Part shown: piece after piece, positions 1 to 11,189 of the stretch
Position numbering within the stretch: the first letter of the stretch is position 1
Layout of the letters: every line of letters starts with the position of its first letter
Assembly: GCA_030704615.1 (NCBI GenBank)
Contig: CM060731.1
Span: 89,880,756 to 89,944,755 of the forward strand
Length of the DNA: 64,000 bases
Reading direction: 5' to 3'
Source of the DNA: Takakia lepidozioides
Lineage: Eukaryota; Streptophyta; Takakiopsida; Takakiales; Takakiaceae
The notes under the pieces: generated by a model
The model's input: only the letters and a program-made list of their open reading frames with translations
Told to the model about the DNA's origin: nothing
Database searches by the model: none
Made by a program: the position numbers and the translations under genes

Positions 1-87
1 GTCACCACTACTATATCCATTGCTTTTGCGATTGCTAACGTGAGCAGATGATGGGTGGACTGTTACCGCCAGAATTGGTGCTCGGGG

Positions 88-690
88 AGTCTGAGCCGAC
101 TTCCCACCTTCCGGCATCATGCATGCCTTGTGCGTGATAGGGAAGTCTGCACCGACTTCGCATTGGACTATTTTGACAGTGTGTCCAGCCACCTCTTTAA
201 GTCTGCACCGACTTCCCATGACAATGCTCCTGGAGTGCAGACAGGGAAGTCTGTGTCGACTTACCACTGTGCTATTACTATACTGTTCCCCGAACCCAGT
301 GCAACTTTGTGCAGCCTTCCCGTCCTTCCCTGTCACATGGAAGTCTGTGCCGACTTGTCAGTGGAGTGCCACTGTACCCAGGCACGTTTGCGTGTGTGCA
401 AACTTCCCATGTGCAAACAGGGAAGTCTGTGCTGACTTACCATTGTGGTTTTCTGATTCGGTGTCCACAACCTTCTGTAAGTCTGTGCCGACTTCACATG
501 TCCAGCTTCGTGTCGCCGGAGTACTGATAGGGGTGTTGGTGTCGTCTTTCCAGTATGTTTATTCCGTTTGTGTGCCCAGTCGCGTCTGTAATCCTGTGTG
601 ACTTCCCGTGTCCTATAAGTGAGTAGTCCAAAGAGGCATGTATGTATATTTCAGTTTTCCAGCGCCACGCAAGTCTGTGCTGACTTCCCA
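88..690. repeat. Array of AAGTCTGTGCCGACTT palindromes, left block
   Basis: A 16-bp imperfect palindrome, typically AAGTCTGTGCCGACTT (AAGTC and GACTT arms around a 6-bp centre), recurs near 88, 143, 198, 248, 344, 425, 478 and 671, often extended to GGGAAGTC..GACTTCCC. The spacing is irregular (about 50-190 bp) and the intervening sequence is not clearly repeated, so this is not a simple tandem satellite. It lies just upstream of the transposase exon and reappears downstream of it. Bound transposase, a host factor or hairpin formation are all possible roles; none is shown. Confidence 0.8.
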
Positions 691-717
691 TCTTACAAGT
701 TTTTTTGCTCTGTTCAG

Positions 718-2100
718 GGACTCAGTTTGGAGGAGGACGTGGACATGCCGAATGTGAATATGTCAGAATCGATTCACGCAAGCTGGCAAGCAGGGAGTGG
801 CTCTGTGAAGTCGGACATGTACACGGCAACACGACATGATATTGTGCGTGCGCGCCTGCAGACATCCGGGTACCATTTGTTCCTTAATGGGGGCAAAAAA
901 GGAGTTGGACCCAGCCGAGAGGATTTGCTGGTGCGTGCGGCATCGAGGTCAAGTGACCCAAAGAAAATGGCGGAGGCTTTGAAGACATTTGAGGTTGGAA
1001 CACCATTGCATAACCGTGCGGACGGCTTGGAAGGTGACCTTCTCACACGCACAACAAAGAGGAAGATATTCGTCCACAATCTGGATGAGGAGGAGGATCA
1101 GCATTCATGGCGGTCTGATATGAATATGTGGACTGGACCGAGGCGGGCTTCAAGCACAGGTGGCTCCCGAGTGCATGTGGAGGACGTGGATGAGGAGGAC
1201 GATATGGCACCTCCCGACTACAACGGTGTTCCACAGCAGTACGGTAAACCAGTGTTGGAGACTTCAGTGTCCACTGCTAATTGGCATATTGCAAGAACAA
1301 CGGACTTGTCACGCGCCCAATGTTGGGGTATTCGGGTTGACAGCGGGCAGCCCTGTAAGCAGCAGATCCGTCCTTCAAAATCGTCTGGCATCCCAGCTCC
1401 GAAGTACATTGGAATGTGCCACAGCCCAGTTTTTGCAAAACCAAAATTGCATGAGTTCTGGTTTTGTCCTCAAGACATTCAACAGTGTGTTCGTGGGGGA
1501 GTCCACCAAGATGCGAAGGACAGACCTGAGCCACCACAGGTATGGCCTGTGATGGCAGGAACAGATTTGACTCAGGAGGAAGTTAACTCATTGGATGCAG
1601 CCGGGTTTCGCCTGGTCCCGAGGGATGATATCCCACGATTTCAAATGGAGGAGGACGTTCGTGCCCACCAACCCGCAGCTCATCAGAATCGGGACTATTA
1701 CCCCAAATGCAGATGGGGCAAGCAATATAACCGCAAAAAACAGACAGCTCTTAATAGGACAAAGGTTGGATTGGCGATGTCGTTGCGAGGTATCGTTCAG
1801 AGCTTCCGTGATGTTCCTCGACCGGGGATGGGAAGAGTTTACACCATCAATACTTCCGGCTCAGCGACCAACGGGCAGGTTTATTACGTCTCAATTGGCA
1901 TTTACCCGGACTGCACATGTTCCGACTTTGTGAAGATGCGCAACCTGAAGGAAGGGTACACCCATTGCAAGCACATTTACTGGATTTTTCTTCGGCGTCT
2001 CCACTGTTGTGCTGACAGCCCCTTAATTAATTATCCTACTTTGAGTATAAACGAGGCCAGTGCAATGCTTCCCCATGATCCCTGCGTGTGGGTGGAATAA
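718..2100 (+). CDS. MULE transposase, C-terminal exon with SWIM finger (element A)
   Basis: About 460 uninterrupted codons. I start the exon at 718, after a polypyrimidine tract and TGTTCAG acceptor, because the homologous exon of element C starts at the matching place after a real intron. Residues near the start read NMSESIHASW, matching the TNN..ES motif that carries the catalytic Glu of MULE transposases. A middle region with conserved Cys and FWFC is shared with copies B and C. Near the C terminus CTC, a 15-residue spacer and CKH form a SWIM zinc finger (CxC..CxH). A run of aspartate and glutamate lies near residues 120-165. The DDE core that should precede it is not visible; that stretch holds palindromes instead. 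It is either in an exon beyond the window or deleted. This is the only copy of this exon here without a frameshift. Confidence 0.75.
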   Translation, partial: GLSLEEDVDMPNVNMSESIHASWQAGSGSVKSDMYTATRHDIVRARLQTSGYHLFLNGGKKGVGPSREDLLVRAASRSSDPKKMAEALKTFEVGTPLHNRADGLEGDLLTRTTKRKIFVHNLDEEEDQHSWRSDMNMWTGPRRASSTGGSRVHVEDVDEEDDMAPPDYNGVPQQYGKPVLETSVSTANWHIARTTDLSRAQCWGIRVDSGQPCKQQIRPSKSSGIPAPKYIGMCHSPVFAKPKLHEFWFCPQDIQQCVRGGVHQDAKDRPEPPQVWPVMAGTDLTQEEVNSLDAAGFRLVPRDDIPRFQMEEDVRAHQPAAHQNRDYYPKCRWGKQYNRKKQTALNRTKVGLAMSLRGIVQSFRDVPRPGMGRVYTINTSGSATNGQVYYVSIGIYPDCTCSDFVKMRNLKEGYTHCKHIYWIFLRRLHCCADSPLINYPTLSINEASAMLPHDPCVWVE

Positions 2101-2264
2101 CGTCATCAGAAGCCTCCTTCTGCGAGCGAAGATGAGGAGCATTTGCCTATGATACTGCCTTATGTTCTGCATCCACCGCTTTCCGTTCCACTGTTCTTTT
2201 TTTGTAAGCCAGCAAATTCCATTCCATACGTCTATTGCCATTGGCCGGGAAGGGCCCTCTATTA

Positions 2265-2770
2265 TTCTGCAAGTCTGTGCCGACTTACCGATGAGCGGTC
2301 TCTGATTTTTTGCGAGTGTTCTTCCAGTTTGTCATTTATCCTTGTTCAAGAATTGCAAGACCATAACATTTTTGTGTATATTCCTATGTTGTGAAGTTGA
2401 CCGAGGTGGTGTGTTTGAAGCCCAGTAGTCATGCCGAGCGCATTCCATAGTGGGATAGGAAACGGCAAGTCTGTCCAGACTTTTAGTACAAACCAGTGTG
2501 GCATCGGACAAGTCTGTGCCGACTTCTCAACTGGAACTTGTGAAAAATAAAAAAACTCATAACATTAAATACATACATATTAAACTTTCATTTAAAGATT
2601 ACAAGCATCAAATGGGCCCCACAAGTCTATGCCGACTTATGGGAAATGGACAGTCCGTCATCATGAAATGGTCAAATTTCACCGCGGTTATAGAAGGAAG
2701 ACCTATTTCCGTGGTAGCCCCCTCACCTTTCTGGAAGACCACAGTACTGTGGAAGTCGACACCGACTTGC
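2265..2770. repeat. Array of AAGTC..GACTT palindromes, right block
   Basis: Further copies of the element A palindrome at about 2,271, 2,465 (centre changed to TGTCCA), 2,511, 2,622 and 2,752 (centre GACACC). The arms AAGTC and GACTT stay constant while the centre varies, which suggests selection on, or homogenisation of, the arms. The rest of 2,101-2,981 shows no gene; it is AT-rich 3' flank ending in GCTCATG-type subterminal words. Confidence 0.75.
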
Positions 2771-2981
2771 AGATGCAGGACAACCCCCGACCCTACCTCA
2801 GCATCCGAACCTACCTCCAATATCCTCTGACATCTTGGATATCTTAACTGTCAAAAATGCAGAAATGCATCCACAGCGGGACTGGAATTGGGGAATATTC
2901 CCTAGTATATGCTTTGCTCATGTTTAATTTTGCATCTACTCATGCTTAAATGTGCTCATTGCTCATAGAAAATACAGACCC

Positions 2982-3818
2982 GCTGACTGACGGCGTGAAG
3001 TTCTTCCAGCAAACCCCAACCCTAATGATGAGAGGGCAAAACAGACTGCCAAAAGTTTGAAGAAGAAGGTGCTCACCACATTGTCCTTGACCTTGTGTCA
3101 TGACGCATGGAGGATTTAACCGACCATCAACCCAAAATGACCTCGTGTGTGCTGCTTGTGTTTGTAGTCAGGTAATGTCGGATTGGTCAGACTGGACAAG
3201 TGTTCATTCCACCGCTTCTCCTCATTTTGTTATCTGTTTTTAGATACTTTTCTGCTACCACATCGGCAGAAACTTGTCAAGTCACCCCAAACCACCCACA
3301 GATCCACCCGATGAGCTAACTTACAACATTCAATATGCATCTTAGGGCCGAGTCTGATTAGAGGGCAAAACAGGCTGAAATAGGTGGAAGAAGAAGGTGC
3401 CCTCACCACATTTCCTCAACCTTGTATCATGACCCATGGAGGATTTGTGGACTCCCTCTCTTGATCCTCTAATTTCAGTAGCTGTGGTCATGGTTGAGGT
3501 GCCTGATTTTATCAACTGTGCCACTGCAGCTGCTGCCTTTAGTTGACCATCTACCCATGCAAGTTTATTGTAGCTACTGATCCACCTAGAATCAAGGTAA
3601 TCTGGAGCTTGAAGTCTAGCCCTCTTGGATGAATCTGGACAGTTGTCACAGTGGCAGTATCATGTCAAAGTCACTCCAAACTACATTCACTCAACCAGCT
3701 AACTTACAGAATCCAACATGGAAATTTAGGGCCGATTCTGATAAGAGGGAAAATGTGTTGAAGAAGGTGCCTTGATTACCAGTGATAAGTTAAGCCGCTG
3801 CTGCTGCGGCATCCAGTT
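2982..3818 (-). repeat. Family P middle repeat, reversed degenerate copies
   Basis: No gene. The sequence is a mosaic of reverse-orientation pieces of the repeat seen tandemly at 37,137-38,320. Shared words include GTGAAGTTCTTCCAGCAAA, CAGTTGACCATCTACCCATG-like text near 3,541, and GGCCGATTCTGATAAGAGGG near 3,730. Elements A and B abut these copies. P itself encodes nothing I recognise. Confidence 0.55.
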
Positions 3819-4159
3819 GAGGTTTGCTATTTCATGAGCATGAGCGGCATGAGCGGCATGAGCAGAGTAGTAACACAATCGGTTTTCATGAGCAAAAGTA
3901 CAAATTTCGAAAATAAAAAACAATAAAAAACAATAATTTAATGAATGTGTAAGGAAAAACAAATATATTATTCGGCCCCTTGAAGGGAAAATTGCACTTT
4001 TGACAGTTGTGCTCATGATATTTCGTCTTCCGCTCATGCCAATTCCCAGCGACATGTGCAAATATGGCGCCGAATTTCGCGGTAATAGGGTCCGTAACCT
4101 GAAAAAACGGCGACGTATTTCGCGGCAATAGGTCTCTCTGGCGAAAAATGGTGCCGAAT

Positions 4160-4500
4160 TCCGCGGCTATAGGTCCCCTCATGACAGGTAATTCGGCGCC
4201 ATTTTTCCAGTGCATGTTCGGACTTAGCCAGTTTTCGGCGCAAAATAGGGAAATTCGGCGCCATTTTTCCAGACACTGTACCAGTGCATGTTGGGACTTA
4301 GCCAGTTTTCGGCCCAAAAAAGAGAAATTCGGCGCCATTTTTCCAGACACGGTACCAGTGCATGTTGGGACTTAGCTAGTTTTCGGCCCCAAAAAGAGAA
4401 ATTTGGCGCCATTTTCCCAAACACAGGTACCAGTGCATGTTGGGACTTAGCGAGTTTTCGGCCCCAAAAAGAGAAATTCGGCGCCATTTTTCCAAAAATG
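4160..4500. repeat. 74-bp tandem repeat with GGCGCC palindrome
   Basis: About four to five tandem copies with a period near 74 bp. Each carries AATTCGGCGCCATTTTTCC followed by CAGTGCATGTTGGGACTTAGC and TTTTCGGCCC. It shares the GGGACTTAGC and GGCGCC words with the 146-bp array at 5,575-6,178, so both blocks derive from one subterminal unit of element B. Long open frames across it, on both strands, are by-products of the repeat. Confidence 0.85.
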
Positions 4501-4651
4501 GCCCCACAACTGCTTCTGTTGGATCTCAGTTTGAATGGAATATTGCCTCATTCCAGGAGTTTTGGGGTGCATTTCATTACACTGCAAAAAAAAAGTCTGA
4601 TACAGCAAAATGCATTTGAAAATATCCATATGGAGGATTCCGTTTGCCCCA

Positions 4652-5611
4652 TCAATGATTTCTGGAATCCCTAAGGAGGAGTTTGTGCAGCTCGTTCACG
4701 CTCAACGCCGATGCATGAATAAAGTCATCAATAGTCACGTTCATCCTCAACCTCTTCAGGTAAATGTAATACAGATGCTTGCACGGATAATACTTCGAAC
4801 CCTTCTTTGCTTCCATCAACGAGAAGTCCGTACAGTTGCAAGTCGGCTCCACTCCAATCGTAATTGTGTATACATCGTCGCGTACAGCCGAGCCGGCCGT
4901 TGCCATCCGATACACACGCCCAAGGCCGGGTGGGGGTACGTCCACGGAGCTCTGAATAGTGCAAGCCATCCCAAGAGCATTGGCAATCCGAGTCTCATTC
5001 AACTTGTTGGGAGGGTGTCGTCTCTTCACTCTTCCGAATCGCATTGTGGGATGTGCAGAATTGTCCAATCCGTCTCTACTGGACCGAGCAGTCTGCAATG
5101 GCTGGGTCTGAGGAACCGGAAATGCGTGGGCCGGGATGTCTGTGCGTTGCACCATTCGAAATCCTGCTGCAGATAGAGCATCCGCCTCATTCTGAGAGAG
5201 GCTGCAACCCGGTGCAACAGGCCAGACGCCCGGAGGCTCCGGCATTCCCTGAATCCCGTACTTGGGCTTGCCAAATACACAGGTCATTATGTCGTGCCTA
5301 CAGAACCAAAATGTCTGCGTTGTGGCGTGAGCAAATGTGGGAGTCAAAAATCTGCCGCTGAAACAAGGTACAGGTACAGCACCGTGTGGGTTCCTCCGAA
5401 TCATCTCACCACAGCGTGCTCTCGTATCCACCCGGATGGTGCAACACTTCCCTCGAAATGCCGGCAATGTCCTTGCAATTCTCCACTGTGACTCCGACAC
5501 TCTTGTCTCCACAATGGGAATGTTGTATTGCCCTCGGGGATGGCTGTCCAGGGGGTGCCTGGCACTGTCTGGAAATTTCAGCGCCATTTTTCCAGTTTCG
5601 GGCCCAGTCAC
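4652..5611 (-). pseudogene. MULE transposase C-terminal fragment with SWIM finger (element B)
   Basis: An open frame of 319 codons. Clear homology to the element A exon runs from about 5,530 to the stop at 4,652; the first 27 or so codons come from adjoining repeat. Shared features in order: a QWRIAR segment, FWFCRHDIMTCV, a PEPPGVWPV segment, a GLGRVY segment, then CNC, a 16-residue spacer and CKH (SWIM finger) and a LYYIYLKRL helix. The DDE core and the NxxES motif are absent; the coding sequence is cut where the 146-bp array begins. A truncated, non-functional transposase tail is the simplest reading. A stand-alone SWIM protein is possible, but no start or promoter supports it. Confidence 0.7.
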
Positions 5612-6178
5612 ATCTGGGACTTAGCCATTTTCGGCCCCAATGTGGGAAAATGGCGCCGAATTTCCACTTCAGGGCCCCGAAAATGGCCAAGTCCCCGGGG
5701 TGGCTGGCATCGAAACTGGAAATTCGGCGCCATTTTTCCAGTTCCGGGCCCAGGCAGTTCTGGGACTTAGCCATTTTCGGCCCCAATGTGGGAAAATGGC
5801 GCCGAATTTCCACTTCAGGGCCCCGAAAATGGCCAAGTCCCCGGGGTGGCTGGCACCGAAACTGGAAATTCGGCGCCATTTTTCCAGTTCCGGGCCCAGG
5901 CAGTTCTGGGACTTAGCCATTTTCGGCCCCAATGTGGGAAAATGGCGCCGAATTTCCACTTCAGGGCCCCGAAAATGGCCAAGTCCCCGGGGTGGCTGGC
6001 ACCGAAACTGGAAATTCGGCGCCATTTTTCCAGTTCCGGGCCCAGGTAGTTCTGGGACTTAGCCATTTTCGGCCCCAATGTGGGAAAATGGCGCCGAATT
6101 TCCACTTCAGGGCCCCGAAAATGGCCAAGTCCCCGGGGTGGCTGGCACCGAAACTGGAAATTCGGCGCCATTTTTCGC
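5575..6178. repeat. 146-bp tandem repeat array, alternating inverted halves
   Basis: Four nearly identical units spaced exactly 146 bp. Each holds two facing GGCGCC palindromes: one reads GGAAATTCGGCGCCATTTTT, the other AAAATGGCGCCGAATTTCC. Between them are CTGGGACTTAGCCATTTTCG and GAAAATGGCCAAGTCCCCGG, themselves near inverted partners. The unit is therefore a 73-bp half and its inverted neighbour. Unit identity is high (single substitutions such as CAGGCAG versus CAGGTAG), indicating recent amplification. It separates the two oppositely directed gene tails of element B. Confidence 0.9.
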
Positions 6179-6254
6179 GTCTATTTTGCAGTTCCATTCC
6201 CCATAATTTACCTTGTTCCCGGGACCTCATTCTGTGTGTGTTTCTTGAATGCAG

Positions 6255-8601
6255 GTACTGCAAGTTCTCCCTTTTGGAGAAAGGTCATCTGTCCTTCGAG
6301 GCGCCATTCTTCCTCGCATGGAGGAACCCTGGGGCTGACTCCATGTACACTAACGTTATCGTGATGGAGTGGCATCTGGAACATTTGCACGACTGCCCTT
6401 GGTATGTGGACCTTCCGCCCGGCTCGCTCGACTCATCCGAGTTTCAATTGAAGCTGGATGCAAAGGCCCGACGAAACCGGCCTCCGCTGGGTCCAAAGGA
6501 GGCGAAAGCGCTTGCCAAGTCCAGGAAAGCGGCAGAGCTTGCTCAGGCAGGTATTCAGGAGAAATCAAATGAGAAGAATAAAGGTCAAAAGAAAAGGACA
6601 CGGAAACAGGGGAGTACAGTAACCCCCAAAAAACAGAAAACCACCGGGGCACTAGAGGAGGCGCAGGAGGGGCCCCAAGGGAGTGACTCCGACGACGACT
6701 TTGTGCAAGGTCCTGCGACTGCTGCTGCTGGTACCAAGTCACCGGTCGTCCGGGTTCCCAAGTCAGTTCGGACTGGGACTGGCTCTGCCAAGAAGTTGGC
6801 ATTTGAGGGCGAGCCTACACGGCAGTATTCGGCGGAGACGTTTCTGCAGAGGCCAAAGCTAGAACCCCCAACCATCATCCAATGTGTCAATGAGAGCTTC
6901 CTTAACGCTCTGGCTGCCAGGGCAAAGAAGATCGCACACAACAAGCCTGTGGAGGAGCTGAAGGGGAAAGCCAAGAAGAGGGCTCCCAGTACAGAGCCTA
7001 AAGACACCCCTGGTTTTGAATCCATGATGGAATTCTTCATGGCTGTGAGCACGGATTGCAAGAGCACTCGGGGGGGGGGGGGTTGAGGTGGAGAGAGCCT
7101 GCGATATGATTCTCCTCGATATTCCAGATGGGGAGCTGCTGGAGGGCTTTGATGGTGTGCCCACCTGGAACAGGTTTACTGAGGACTACTGGAGAGCGGG
7201 GTTTGGGCTGGCGGGGATGCTCCTGGATGACGGTGGATGTATTATGGTCCTTGCCAGAGGGAAGACCACAGACAATGTTGTGGCAAGGTGGACACCGAAA
7301 AGTGTCACCCCGGTCCTCCTCAAAAAATGGTTCTGCGTCAATACGCAGGGGTTGCGAACAGAGGGCCACAGTGTAAGTTATCAATCTATTGCATTCACTT
7401 CATATTGTGGTGTATCTGAACTAGACCCTGGAGTTGATCCCTCTTTTGTTGGATGTGCAGACATTGGTGTTTGAGGCATATTGTTTTGTGAAGAGAGGGT
7501 CTACGTTCAAATTCCGCAACGACGGTCATCTTGTTGATGTCGTTGTGGACCCTGTTACCTACGATGTCCTCTACAACTATGTGCCCCACTCCAGTATACC
7601 GAAGGACACAAAGACAGGCAAACCGTGGCGGTACAGCCGGACCCGGAGCCCTGCTCTCATCCAAACCCTCATGGAGACGTGCTCGGATGTCCAAGGGCGG
7701 ATTCTTGACCTCACATGCGGCATGGGTAAGCCTTCACGTGCACAGTTTGTCCCCTGGCCCGATTGCAATTGCATGTCGCATGCTACTAACTGCCCGTTTT
7801 GTCCATCAGGTGCTTCAATGTTGGCAGGGACGTTGTCCGACAGGCATGTCTTTGCCTTCGAGCCAGATATTGCCCTCCACAACTCCGAACTTGCAGCGGC
7901 TGAATGTCTGCCGAAAGAGGAAGAGGCATCCTTGGAGGATGAGGAAGAATCCGACAAGGAGCAGGGGGAGGTACAAGTTGGGATCGAGGCCGAGGAGCCC
8001 CCGGTTTATGATTGAGTGGTCGCATTGTAAGTTGCCTCCTGATTTCGTGAGGCACCTCCCTTCGCTCTCTTATTTCATTGAAAGACCCTTTGTGCTTCTA
8101 CTGGTATTGACATTCTTGAAGTGGATTTGTTCTTACTGTAGGATGCCAAGTACTGCAGGAGGGACGTCTACACCGCAGTTTATGGGCAGGAGGAACGTGC
8201 ATTTTTTTGCCAGGGGGGATTTCATGCCGAGTCCAGAAAGGGACTACATCCTTCCTACTTATGCTGCCCGGCTTGCTTCGGTGTCCATTAGGAGGTCTTC
8301 CGAACCTAGTCGTGTACAACAGATTTTAGACGGGGAAAACGTCAAGAAAATGAAGAAGAGGGAGGAGGCAGCAGCTATTAGAGCCCGTCAGGCTCGTAGA
8401 TTTGTCTTGGATTCTGCTGAGGAAAGTGGGGGAGAAGAGGCAGAAGATTCCCAAGAGGTGAGGTGGACAGTCCCCCAAGGAGAGGACGGTATTTTTGAGA
8501 GGCATAGTGGAACTGATGCATCTCATAGCTCAGAGGATGGGGGGGATGAGGGGGATGAGGAGGAAGGTAGGGCAAGTTCCTCGGAGGGTGTAGGAGAGTA
8601 G
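6255..8601 (+). pseudogene. Beta-class amino-methyltransferase-like gene, 3' half (element B)
   Basis: Exons inferred from GT-AG sites and alignment to the element C copy: 6,255-about 7,371, 7,461-7,725, 7,810-8,026 and 8,142-8,601. The first opens with YCKFSLLEKG (C copy YIKFVLMEEN), then a lysine-rich linker. MILLDIPDGE (near 7,110) replaces the usual DPPY motif IV; a YWRAGFGLAGMLLDDGG segment follows. The third-last exon holds LVFEAYCFVKRG and ends in RILDLTCGMG; the next starts GASMLAG and runs to FAFEPD, together forming the SAM-binding motif I. Motif IV before motif I is the beta-class order. The last exon is acidic. The ParB-like 5' exons are absent. A run of 12 G at 7,070-7,081 puts the two parts of the first exon in different frames, and another frame change lies near 7,900-8,000. 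Confidence 0.6.
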
Positions 8602-8879
8602 TGCCCATTCCGGCTATGACAGTTAGGACACACTTGTATAGATGTGGCGTGCCACAAAATTTGCAATAAAATGTTGCATTTCATTGCTATGACAAGTCCA
8701 CTGGTGCCAAATTCCAACTTCATATGACCCTATTTCCGTGCCTCCTAACCCTATTTCCGTGGACACACAATGATCCGCTCATGTTTTTTTTTTTCCCGTC
8801 ATGCTCATGCCGCTCATGAAATAGCAGCCCCCAAGGTGGAGGGTTTAGAGGTAAGACACAAACATGGGCTACTTATGAG

Positions 8880-10889
8880 AGGAAGTGGCTCCTTGTTATA
8901 TTTGTGGCAGTGATGAGCATTACACTAAGGTATGTCCTGACCGTGAGGGCTATGCTGATTATATCAAAGAGAAGAAGAAGGCAGGGTCTTCCAACCAGGC
9001 TGCCCACACACATTTAAACTAAAAAGATCTCTTGGGCAGGGGACAAGAGGTCATGGGAAGCAGCACCCCGTTGATGCAAGTTGAAGAGGGTCATGTTGTC
9101 AACTAACTTTAAGGCTTTGCATTGTGAACTAGCCAAGAAATGTCAAGTGCCTGACATAAGTCCCTTGATCACACAATGTCATGTGCATCATTTGAGTTTT
9201 CCATGTGTTGTAGATACTGTATGTACCATGTCTGCCATCCCCTTGCAGGTAGTGAGAGTCTTGGGCCTCAAGTTGACCCCTGCACAAGGCATGGAGGTCA
9301 TCATTGCAGATGGGTCAAGGTATGAGCCCTTGGGGCTGGTCACTGCCCTACCAGAATTCACAAGAAAGAGGTCTTGATTACTTGCATAGTTATAGTAGGA
9401 GACCAGTTCTTGTTGGGATTGGATTGGATGACAGGGGCTCAAGCTACCATCAACCTTGGTGACAACTCCCAATGGATAAGGACATGAAGTTATACTCTCA
9501 AGACTGTCAAGATGCATGCATGCACTGCTACTGCCAACCTTTCCCAAGTTCAAGCCATGGTAAGGGAGGTAAGGCAAAGGACCCACCACAACATGATGTC
9601 TTGGCAGGATTTTTACAAATACAAGCCAGATCTTGCCTTGATGTATGAGTGGCATGTACCTAGCTCTGGTCAAAAGTCTAGTGCTCCCATTGTGGTGCAA
9701 AAGAACAGTACTTTGATTAGAGCTCCATGTGATGTCACTATTCCATCTATGTGCCAGAGAGTGGTCAAGACCCAATTGGCCTATCTTTGTCCCAAGGGAC
9801 ACTACCTTGAGGTTGATGGATGGAGGAGGCTTACTGCCTTAAAGCATTGCCTTGTTGCTATTGGGGTTCTTGATAGAGGTTACAAAGATGAAGTCAAGCT
9901 TCTTATAGCCAATCCTGAAAGGTTTCTTGTGACCATCAAGAAGGGGCAAGTGCTTGCTAGAATTTCTGCCCGTCCCTTAGAAGAGATTGGTGAAGTCCAA
10001 CCTGCTTTTGGTTTTGAAGCCTTAGGCATTGTCCATGATCAATCAGATCTGGTCACTGCTTTTTCCAGCCACTCTTCTCCTGCCATGAGCTTCAAGAATA
10101 GACTCAATGCTCAAGAAAGAGAAGCCCTTGCCAAAGTCCTTGGTGAGATCAAACTCAACCCCTTACTTGAGGAAGCCCAAAAGAAACAAGTTGAGACCTT
10201 GATAGCTCACAACCTGGATGTGTTCAGTCTTTGAGCTTCTGACCTTGGGAAGACCAATATCCTAGCATGATATTGAGACTGAGGGACCTCCTGTCAAGCA
10301 ATTTGCCTATAAAGAGAGTGTGAAAGAGTGGGCTATTGTGCAAGAGGAAATAAAAAAAATGCTTGATGCTGGTGTGATTAAGCCTTCCATCTCTCCTTGG
10401 GCCAGTCCCATAGTCCTTGTAGGGAAGAAAGATGGAAGTACTCGCTTCTGTGTGGACTTTAGGCGTCTCAATACAGTCATCAAGAAAGATGCATATCCCC
10501 TCCCCAGGTACAATGAGACCCTTGACATGTTACATGGAGCCACTGTGTTTTCTTCCTTAGACTTGGCCTCTGGATTTTGGCAAGTGCCTCTGACTGAGGA
10601 AGCAAAAGAGAAAACCTCCTTTGTCTGTAGGATGGGCAAGTACTAGTATGAGACCATGTCTTTTGGTTTGTGCAATGCAACTTCTACCTTCCAGCGCCTA
10701 ATGGATATTGTCCTTGGAAATTTGAGGTGGGAGTATGCTTTGATATACATTGATGACATCAATGTATATTCAGCCACCTTTGAAGCCCATCTTCTTGACT
10801 TGCAACGTGTCTTCAGCAGACTTAGAGCTGCAGGGTTAAAGGTTAAGCCAAAGAAATGTGAATTGTGCATGCCTGAGCTTCACTTCTTG
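8880..10889 (+). pseudogene. Gypsy gag zinc knuckle, protease and RT (5' part of outer element)
   Basis: Near 8,888-8,930 one frame reads CYICGSDEHYTKVC, a CCHC zinc knuckle typical of gag. A protease-like segment follows (about 9,081-9,377), with VVDTV where an active enzyme would have DTGA or DSGA. Frames at 9,512-10,234 and 10,320-10,889 continue into [41 protein letters not shown] and LIYIDDINVYS (IDD in place of the usual YxDD core). A stop interrupts after FVCRMGKY. The frame breaks at 10,889, where the inner retrotransposon is inserted. Confidence 0.75.
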
Positions 10890-11189
10890 TGTCACGGACA
10901 TAGCCCAGAGGAACTTACCAGGAGTAAATACCAGAAGTTACCAAGTTACCATGTTACCATGTTACCGGAAGTTACCATGATTTACCGTGATTTACCATGA
11001 TCTACCATGATTTACCATTAGTTACCAAGTTACCGGGAGTTTATCAAATTACCAAGAGTAACTTGGGAAACTGCTCAGGAAGCTTCTTTTGGAGGAAACT
11101 TCTCCATCAAGATGTCTTGCCAACACAAGTTCAAGCTACTCTTGTTCCCAGTCCAATACTCCAGTCCAGCTTCCAGTACTCTAGAAATA

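Larger units (their letters stand above)
1..2981 (+). mobile_element. Element A: right part of a MULE-like transposon
   Basis: The right end of a large Mutator-like element; the left end lies outside the window. The last 21 bases (2,961-2,981), read on the minus strand, start GGGTCTGTATTTTC and end ATGAGC. This matches the spacing and pattern of the ends of elements B and C (guanine-rich start, a TGCTA-like core, a TGAGC finish). Several GCTCATG-type words precede it (2,918-2,965). Inside are a transposase C-terminal exon with a SWIM finger and AAGTC..GACTT palindromes on both sides of it. The sequence just past 2,981 is a reversed copy of family P, as at element C. The candidate 9-bp target duplication is GCTGACTGA (2,982-2,990), but its partner is not in view. 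The assignment to the same family is inference from shared ends and shared protein. Confidence 0.65.
3819..8832. mobile_element. Element B: internally deleted MULE-like transposon
   Basis: About 5.0 kb bounded by matching ends. The left 21 bases start GAGGTTTGCTATTTC and end ATGAGC; the right 21, read on the minus strand, start GGGGGCTGCTATTTC and end ATGAGC. Both are followed inwards by repeated CATGAGC/GCGGCATGAGC words. Its layout is the mirror of element C: the SWIM tail of the transposase points out at the left, the methyltransferase-like gene points out at the right, and palindromic repeats lie between. The DDE core and the ParB-like exons are missing, so it would be non-autonomous. The 9-bp flanks (CATCCAGTT and AAGGTGGAG) do not match, so the two ends may have been joined by rearrangement rather than a single insertion. 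Confidence 0.65.

Noticed and set aside
4224-6171. Many overlapping open frames beginning MAPNF or MWENGAEF on both strands
   Set aside because: They are translations of the 74-bp and 146-bp tandem repeats, whose unit lengths keep frames open. No homology or codon bias supports a protein.
3819-8832. Element B as a simple insertion with a target duplication
   Set aside because: The 9-bp flanks differ (CATCCAGTT, AAGGTGGAG), and the two sides belong to different repeats. Kept as an element, but not as a clean insertion.
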